The notes beneath the pieces were generated by a model, which searched no databases, was not told the DNA's origin, and was given only the letters and a program-made list of their open reading frames with translations. A stretch of 16,042 nucleotides of DNA, taken from NCBI GenBank assembly GCA_000961805.1, contig LADV01000128.1, positions 1 to 16,042 of the forward strand, written 5' to 3'. A program made the position numbers and the translations under genes. The stretch comes from Peptococcaceae bacterium BRH_c23 (GTDB lineage Bacteria; Bacillota_B; Desulfitobacteriia; Desulfitobacteriales; Desulfitobacteriaceae). Position 1 is the stretch's first letter; each line of letters starts with the position of its first letter. This document shows, in pieces, positions 11,106 to 16,042 of this stretch.

Positions 11106-14100
11106 AACCCATTCGACTAAAGATCGCGGGCTTGAACAGTTTCAGGGAAGTTCAGGAGATCGACTTTTCAAGATTATGTGAAACCGGCGTGTTTGGAATT
11201 TTTGGTTCCACAGGAAGTGGAAAATCAACAATTCTTGATGCCATTACGCTTGCGCTCTACGGGACGGTCGAACGAGCGGCCAATAATACCCAGGGAATTC
11301 TGAACTATGCGGAAGAGCAACTCACGGTGGAGTATATGTTTACCTTGTCTACGGGAAATCAACGGAAGTCCTATCGAGCAGAACGCGCTTATCGACGCTC
11401 CGGGGCACGTACAGTCAAAGCTTCAACCTGTCGTCTGGTGGAAATCGACGATGGCGTCGAAACTGTTCTGGCCTCCAAGGCAGATGAGATGACAAAGAAA
11501 ATAGAGGATGTGCTAGGTCTAACAGTGGAAGATTTCACCCGAGCGGTTGTTCTTCCCCAAGGGAAATTTGCTGAGTTTTTGACGATAAAGCCCAAAGATC
11601 GGCGTTTGATGTTGGAAAGGCTGTTTTCCCTCGAAGCCTACGGTAGGGAACTTTCCACTCGACTAGCTGACCAACTGGAGAAGGCCAAATTCACCTTAAA
11701 CGGGGTGGAACAACGGCAACAGGGTTTAGGAGATGCTTCTGCAGAGCGGCTTAAAGAGGCGGAAGCTGAATATCAGTCTGCAATTGTAAGCTTAGGTAAG
11801 ATTGCCAAGGAATTAGAAAACCTCAGGAAAGAGTATGATCATGCTCAGGAACTATGGAGCCTTCAAGAACAGTTACAACAAATTGAAAGCAAAGAGATCC
11901 AACTGGCATCCGAACAACCAAAGATGGATATAATAGCTGAGCGCTTAAGTATGGCTGAACGGGCCGAATCGATCCGTTCAATTTTAGAAGAAATCAGCGT
12001 TACAGAGGAACGATTCAAAGTGGCTAAGGATCAAGTTGAAACTTCGGACAGGAGACTGATCACGGCTAGAATTGAAAAGGTTACTTCAGAGGAGAAGTGG
12101 TCTGAGGAACACAAAAGACGATTAGAAGCTGAGCCTCGTTGTCTGCGCCGATTAGAACAACTTGAACAAGCTAAAGGCTTAGAAAACGATATCCAAGCGC
12201 GACAAGAACGGTTAAGCGCAACGCGTCTAAACTATGGAAATCTGGATCGAGTTCGCAAGAATTTGGAACAAACGATCCAGGTTCTTGTCAATAAAAGAGC
12301 AGAAACTCAAAAACAACAGCTTACCCTGAAAACCCAACTAACAAAACTCTCTGTAGAGCCGGAGCAAAGAGCAAAGGTTATTTCAGCCGCCCAAGCTCTA
12401 GAAGCCCTAGAGATAATTTCTAAACAAGTGGAAGGATTGCAAAGAGATCTCGAGAAGAATTCGTCTCAAATAAAAGAATGGCATTTAACCCTGCAGACCT
12501 TTGTGATTGAGGTACATGCTGCCCAGGGAATAGTAGAACAATTGACAGAGTCTTTGGACAGAAGGCAACAAGATCCGCCGGTTCAAGAGGATAGCTTGAG
12601 TGAGCGAGCTCAGGACTTAGAACGTTATCGGCATAGGATTGCCAATATAGAGCGGGCCGAGCAGGATGTGACCCACGAACAAGAACGCCTGCAAATCTTC
12701 TCCGCGGATTGCCAAAAGGTCCAAGTTGAGCTTGAAAGCAGGGAAGATGAACAATCTAGAATTTTGACGAGCGTCCAGGAAGCGAGATCAGAGATAGAGA
12801 AGAAATCGGTTGAAGTCAAAGGGCTAGAACAAAAGAATCTTGCGGGGCTAATCAGCGAGGATCTTGTGGAGGGAGAAACCTGCCCCGTATGTGGCTCACT
12901 TCACCACCCAAAACCTGCTCAGGGCTTAGATGACTCCATCTTATACAAGGCGAGGGAAGAACTAGATCAGGCCTCTCGGGAAATCCAGATTTTGGAGGAA
13001 AAACTTACTGAGAGCATTACAGCCTTGGCAGTAGCCAAGGCCCAGCTCTTATCTAAACGAGAGCTCGAACAAAACCAGCTAAACCTCATTAAAGCAAAAG
13101 AACAAGTGATTCTCAAGGCTCGAGAAGAGCTTTCCCTGCTGGATCGCAATCTGGCTGTACAGGATTTAAAGTCCCAACTAATAGAGCAAGAATCGCAATT
13201 GACGAAGGATCGCCTAACCTTAAACCAATGGAAATCTGAACTAGAGAAAGGGAATCGCAAGCTGGGAGAAGTCCAGCGCCAGCTGGCTGAAGTGGGAAAA
13301 AAGCGGCATAGCACGAATGCTCAAATTGCTGCTGTCGAGGGTGTTGGAGGAGAGATTCGTAATCAGCTCAACCAATTGCTCAAAGAACAAATCCTGAGAA
13401 AAGAACGCTTAGATACTGTACGTGGAGAAATTGATCTGACGGAAATCTTGTCGTTACAGCAACAATACACAAGTTGGGATCAGGCTACAAGACGTTTAAA
13501 CCAGGAATTGTCGGTTCTTGAAATGGGTTTGAAAGAATCGGATGAGGCTTATCAGCGGCTCAGTGCAGAGAAAAACCAATGCGAACTGGAACTAGAGAAT
13601 CTCAAAACAGTCGGAAGTGAAGCTGCTCGGGATCTTGTAGAGATTAAGAACAAATGGGATGTTCTAACTGAGGGGAAGCCAGCGCGAGAACTCATTGAGC
13701 TGGTTAAAAATGAGTTGGCTCTTGTTATAGAGACAGAGGAAAAGCTTAAATATAGCTATGAGCAAAGCAAAGGGTTATGGACTCAAGCTGAGCAAACCCT
13801 AGCAGTTAACCGAAAAACGTTAGATCTTTCAAGAGAAGGGCTTGAAGGTGCCCGGCGCAAACTAGAACTGGGTCTCCAAGCAGCACACTTTCCGTCAGTG
13901 GCTGCAGCTCATAGTGCGTTATGTGATAGTGCTGAGCGGCTAAAAATGGATCAGGATATCTCGGCCTTTCAACAAGAGGTCATGATCTATAAGCAAAGAC
14001 GTAAAGACGTTGAAGAGCGATTACAGGGACAAAGACTTCGTCCAGAGGAATGGCTTGCTTGGCCTGTCCGATTAAAGGAAAAGGAAAAGGCTCATAACGA

Positions 14101-14716
14101 GGGGATAGAGAGGCGGGGTGTGACGCAACAAACCTTGGCAAGGCTAAATGAAAAACATGAAGAATGGATGCGTCTGGAAGCTGAAAGAAAGGCACTTAAC
14201 CGTCGGCTGAGCTTATGTAAAACCTTGCAAACCGTTTTCAAAGGAAATGCCTTTATTGAGTTTATTGCGCAAGAGCAATTAACGAATGTTGCCATAGATG
14301 CCTCAGAGCGCTTGAAAGAGTTAACCAACCAACGTTATGCCTTAGAGGTCGATTCCGAGGGTGGCTTCATTATGCGAGATGATGCGAACGGAGGGGTTCG
14401 GCGTCCTGTGAATAGTTTGTCAGGCGGCGAAACATTCCTCACAGCCCTTGCCCTGGCTTTAGCTCTATCCACACAAATTCAGCTGCGAGGGGAATCTCCG
14501 TTAGAGTTCTTCTTTCTCGATGAAGGGTTTGGAACCCTTGATGCTAATCTTCTTGAAACTGTAATGAACACGCTAGAAAAACTTCATCTTCAAAATCTTA
14601 CCATCGGGATTATAAGTCATGTTCCTGAACTGAAAAATCGCCTTGCTCGTCGTTTGATCGTTACTCCTGCCGAGGCTGGTGGTACCGGAAGTAAGGTCCA
14701 GTTAGAAATGGCATAA
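11102..14716 (+). CDS. sbcC: SbcC ATPase subunit of the SbcCD complex
   Basis: 1204-residue SMC-like ATPase, the bacterial Rad50 homologue. Head motifs sit at both ends: Walker A GSTGSGKST (35-43) at the N-terminus, ABC signature LSGGE (1106-1110) and Walker B FFFLDEGFGTLD (D1140, E1141) at the C-terminus. Between them are two long coiled-coil arms rich in Glu, Gln, Lys and Leu. The apex carries the zinc hook CPVCG (C594-C597), almost midway, where two SbcC molecules join through Zn. The Q-loop region VVLPQGKFAEFL is also clear. It works with SbcD on DNA ends and hairpins. It overlaps sbcD by 4 nt. No clear intrinsic terminator follows; only a weak GCAAA/TTTGC stem (14751-14768) is present. 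Confidence 0.96.
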   Translation: MKPIRLKIAGLNSFREVQEIDFSRLCETGVFGIFGSTGSGKSTILDAITLALYGTVERAANNTQGILNYAEEQLTVEYMFTLSTGNQRKSYRAERAYRRSGARTVKASTCRLVEIDDGVETVLASKADEMTKKIEDVLGLTVEDFTRAVVLPQGKFAEFLTIKPKDRRLMLERLFSLEAYGRELSTRLADQLEKAKFTLNGVEQRQQGLGDASAERLKEAEAEYQSAIVSLGKIAKELENLRKEYDHAQELWSLQEQLQQIESKEIQLASEQPKMDIIAERLSMAERAESIRSILEEISVTEERFKVAKDQVETSDRRLITARIEKVTSEEKWSEEHKRRLEAEPRCLRRLEQLEQAKGLENDIQARQERLSATRLNYGNLDRVRKNLEQTIQVLVNKRAETQKQQLTLKTQLTKLSVEPEQRAKVISAAQALEALEIISKQVEGLQRDLEKNSSQIKEWHLTLQTFVIEVHAAQGIVEQLTESLDRRQQDPPVQEDSLSERAQDLERYRHRIANIERAEQDVTHEQERLQIFSADCQKVQVELESREDEQSRILTSVQEARSEIEKKSVEVKGLEQKNLAGLISEDLVEGETCPVCGSLHHPKPAQGLDDSILYKAREELDQASREIQILEEKLTESITALAVAKAQLLSKRELEQNQLNLIKAKEQVILKAREELSLLDRNLAVQDLKSQLIEQESQLTKDRLTLNQWKSELEKGNRKLGEVQRQLAEVGKKRHSTNAQIAAVEGVGGEIRNQLNQLLKEQILRKERLDTVRGEIDLTEILSLQQQYTSWDQATRRLNQELSVLEMGLKESDEAYQRLSAEKNQCELELENLKTVGSEAARDLVEIKNKWDVLTEGKPARELIELVKNELALVIETEEKLKYSYEQSKGLWTQAEQTLAVNRKTLDLSREGLEGARRKLELGLQAAHFPSVAAAHSALCDSAERLKMDQDISAFQQEVMIYKQRRKDVEERLQGQRLRPEEWLAWPVRLKEKEKAHNEGIERRGVTQQTLARLNEKHEEWMRLEAERKALNRRLSLCKTLQTVFKGNAFIEFIAQEQLTNVAIDASERLKELTNQRYALEVDSEGGFIMRDDANGGVRRPVNSLSGGETFLTALALALALSTQIQLRGESPLEFFFLDEGFGTLDANLLETVMNTLEKLHLQNLTIGIISHVPELKNRLARRLIVTPAEAGGTGSKVQLEMA

Positions 14717-14801
14717 TTTTTCGAATAGTTCTGAGGGCTTGCCGTTAAGTGCAAACTTTTTAATTTGCCTATTAATATAATTAATTGCGAAAATTATCGT
14801 C

Positions 14802-14849
14802 TTGACTATTGTTTTTAAAAAGGTATACTGTTCTAAGAAACGGTGTTTC
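14802..14849 (+). promoter_or_regulatory. iclR promoter with overlapping candidate self-operator
   Basis: TTGACT (14802-14807) and TATACT (14824-14829) are 16 nt apart. The dyad GAAAC-GGT-GTTTC (14837-14849) falls at about the transcription start. IclR/KdgR-type proteins often bind palindromes with GAAAC/GTTTC half-sites, so autorepression is likely but unproven. Confidence 0.65.
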
Positions 14850-14911
14850 ACCTATTAAAACCTCACTTTGAATTTTTTTACAGATTCACAGTCAGGATGG
14901 GAGGATTATTA

Positions 14912-15688
14912 GTGTCAGAAAAATATGTGCAAACTCTTGAGCGCTCTCTTGACGTTCTAGAAGTCCTTGCTCAAGCAGAAGAACCTTTAGGGGTTACTGA
15001 AATCGGAAGTCGCATTAGTTTGCATAAAAGCACGGTTCACCGTATTTTACAAACTTTATGTCACAGGGGGTATGTGGAGAGAAAAAAGGATAATGAGCGC
15101 TATCAATTGGGGATAAAAATTATTGAATTGGGAATTCGTTTCTTTAATGATCTGGAGATCCGCAAAGTGGCGGCGCCTGTGCTGAGTGACTTAGTCAAAG
15201 TTCTGGACGAAGTCGCCCATCTCGTGCTCCATGATGAGGGGGAAATCGTCTATATTGATAGAGCAGAAAGTTCTCAAGTGGTCAGTATGCACTCCAAAGT
15301 AGGCCGTAGGGCTCCCATGCATTGTACTGCAGTAGGGAAAGCGCTACTCTCCACTATGCCTGAAGAAGAAGTACGGCATATTTTAGAATTAAAAGGGATG
15401 ACTAGCTACACTCCGAAGACAATAACCGACCAGGATACCTTGTTGAAGGAACTTAGGGAAATCAGGGCCACCAAAATCTCTATCGAAAAAGAAGAGAACG
15501 AAATAGGAATTATCTGCCTAGGTACACCAATCTTTGATTATTCCGGGCGGGCAATTGGAGCAATCAGCGTCTCCGGGCCTGCTAGTAGGATAGAAGAGAA
15601 GGGAATTGTGCGCATCGGGGAAGAAATGAAAAAATCTGGTGAAAGGATTTCTGCGAACTTAGGCTTTGATTTTTATAAAAGATCTTAA
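14912..15688 (+). CDS. IclR-family transcriptional regulator
   Basis: 258-residue regulator. The N-terminal winged helix covers about residues 1-70 with LGVTEIGSRISLHKSTVHRI as the helix-turn-helix. The effector-binding domain follows, with the typical MHSKVGRRAPMHCTAVGKALL segment, then EEENEIGIICLGTPIFDYSG (visible from KEENEIGI) and AIGAISVSGP near the end. I chose the GTG at 14912 because GGGAGG (14899-14904) lies 7 nt before it and the resulting length is normal for the family. An upstream in-frame start at 14843 would overlap the operator. IclR proteins usually sense small organic acids or aromatic compounds and control a neighbouring catabolic operon. Here the neighbour is a Fe-S oxidoreductase gene, so control of lactate/glycolate-type oxidation is a reasonable inference. 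Confidence 0.88.
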   Translation: MSEKYVQTLERSLDVLEVLAQAEEPLGVTEIGSRISLHKSTVHRILQTLCHRGYVERKKDNERYQLGIKIIELGIRFFNDLEIRKVAAPVLSDLVKVLDEVAHLVLHDEGEIVYIDRAESSQVVSMHSKVGRRAPMHCTAVGKALLSTMPEEEVRHILELKGMTSYTPKTITDQDTLLKELREIRATKISIEKEENEIGIICLGTPIFDYSGRAIGAISVSGPASRIEEKGIVRIGEEMKKSGERISANLGFDFYKRS

Positions 15689-15764
15689 ACTTCAAACACA
15701 CAGGTGTGCCATTTTCGATGCATCAGAGCGAACATTCTAAATAAATTTAGTAAATTATAATTTT

Positions 15765-15879
15765 TAGAAAGTTTTCTATTGACGATTTACGCTAATGGGG
15801 TAATAATAGACTCATAAGATATTAAAACTCTGTTTCATATATTAAAACAAAATGAGAAACGAAAGGGGGTTAATTAACC
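15765..15879 (+). promoter_or_regulatory. Promoter and candidate IclR sites for the Fe-S oxidoreductase gene
   Basis: TTGACG (15779-15784) and AATAAT (15802-15807) have an exact 17-nt spacer. A dyad, TAGAAA-GT-TTTCTA (15765-15778), abuts the -35. Past the start point lie GTTTC (15832-15836) and GAAAC (15856-15860), the same half-sites as in the iclR operator but 19 nt apart, and a perfect 12-bp palindrome GGTTAATTAACC (15868-15879). Confidence 0.6.
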
Positions 15880-15929
15880 AAAGTTACGGCTAAAAGTACT
15901 AAACGCTGAAAAATGAAGGGGGAGTATCA

Positions 15930-16042
15930 GTGGGGGTTTTGGCAGACGTATACGAAATGCTCAACACGTGTAACAAGTGTGGTGGTTGCCATACAGCTTG
16001 TAAGACCTATAAATTGACTGGGTCAGAGGAAATGTCTACACG
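15930..16042 (+). CDS. Fe-S oxidoreductase subunit, GlcF/LutA-like, 5' part
   Basis: The gene runs off the window after 37 codons. The product begins MGVLADVYEMLNTCNKCGGC and continues HTACKTYKLTGSEEMST. The motif C-x2-C-x2-C-x3-C (C14, C17, C20, C24) is a [4Fe-4S] ferredoxin-type site, and the N-terminus matches CCG-domain iron-sulfur subunits of glycolate/lactate oxidase complexes common in anaerobes. The GTG start follows GAAGGGGGAG at suitable spacing and has its own promoter about 120 nt upstream. Whether it pairs with a flavin subunit cannot be seen here. It is probably controlled by the IclR protein encoded upstream. Confidence 0.65.
   Translation, partial: MGVLADVYEMLNTCNKCGGCHTACKTYKLTGSEEMST

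Noticed and set aside
14751..14768. GCAAA/TTTGC stem as the sbcC terminator
   Set aside because: Only 5 pairs with an AT-rich loop and no T-run; too weak to call.
14843..14911. ATG/GTG starts upstream of the chosen iclR start
   Set aside because: A start at 14843 would fall inside the operator dyad and lacks a ribosome binding site; the ATG at 14897 overlaps the GGGAGG that serves the GTG at 14912.
1..16042. CRISPR array, tRNA or rRNA gene
   Set aside because: No regularly spaced direct repeats, cloverleaf-like block or rRNA-like sequence was seen on reading through the window.

Overview
The window looks like the chromosome of an anaerobic, moderately AT-rich Gram-positive bacterium. Strong GGAGG-type ribosome binding sites, FeoB followed by a small Cys-rich partner, a P1B-4 metal ATPase and an IclR regulator beside a Fe-S oxidoreductase would suit the Desulfosporosinus/Desulfitobacterium group. 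That placement is inferred from gene style, not from a marker gene.

Layout. (1) 1-890: the 3' piece of an IS4-type transposase, then a leftward HigB/HigA-type toxin-antitoxin pair. Its toxin is split by a one-base deletion, and the antitoxin looks intact. Two near-identical operators, each abutting a TATAAT box, precede the pair. (2) 880-1899: about 1 kb without an intact gene, holding a decayed gene end and several hairpin terminators. (3) 1900-4308: a MarR regulator and a P1B-4 ATPase (SPC and HEGST metal-site motifs), probably a Fe(II)/Co(II)-type exporter. (4) 4309-7304: a ferrous-iron uptake operon of feoA, feoB and a 55-residue FeoB-associated Cys-rich membrane protein, ending in a strong terminator. 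Two Fur-like boxes lie upstream of it and a decayed feoA-like gene sits between them. (5) 7286-8003: a gene graveyard with a DtxR-family regulator that has lost its middle, a fragment of a metal-siderophore or cobalamin substrate-binding protein, and an unidentified frame broken by one stop. (6) 8081-8773: a protein with two CDGSH-type Fe-S motifs flanking a Cys-containing middle domain. (7) 8930-9512: a histidine-kinase remnant and a leftward VOC/PhnB-like gene. (8) 9774-14716: sbcD and sbcC, overlapping by 4 nt. (9) 14912-16042: an IclR regulator with a likely self-operator, then a promoter and the start of a Fe-S oxidoreductase cut by the window edge.

The theme from about 1.9 to 8.8 kb is iron: probable export, ferrous import, Fur-like control, a lost DtxR regulator, a lost metal-chelate binding protein and a Fe-S protein. 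The intact systems are members of known families. What is unusual is the density of decayed iron genes around a live Feo operon, and the paired export and import loci. I did not see a clearly new multi-gene system.
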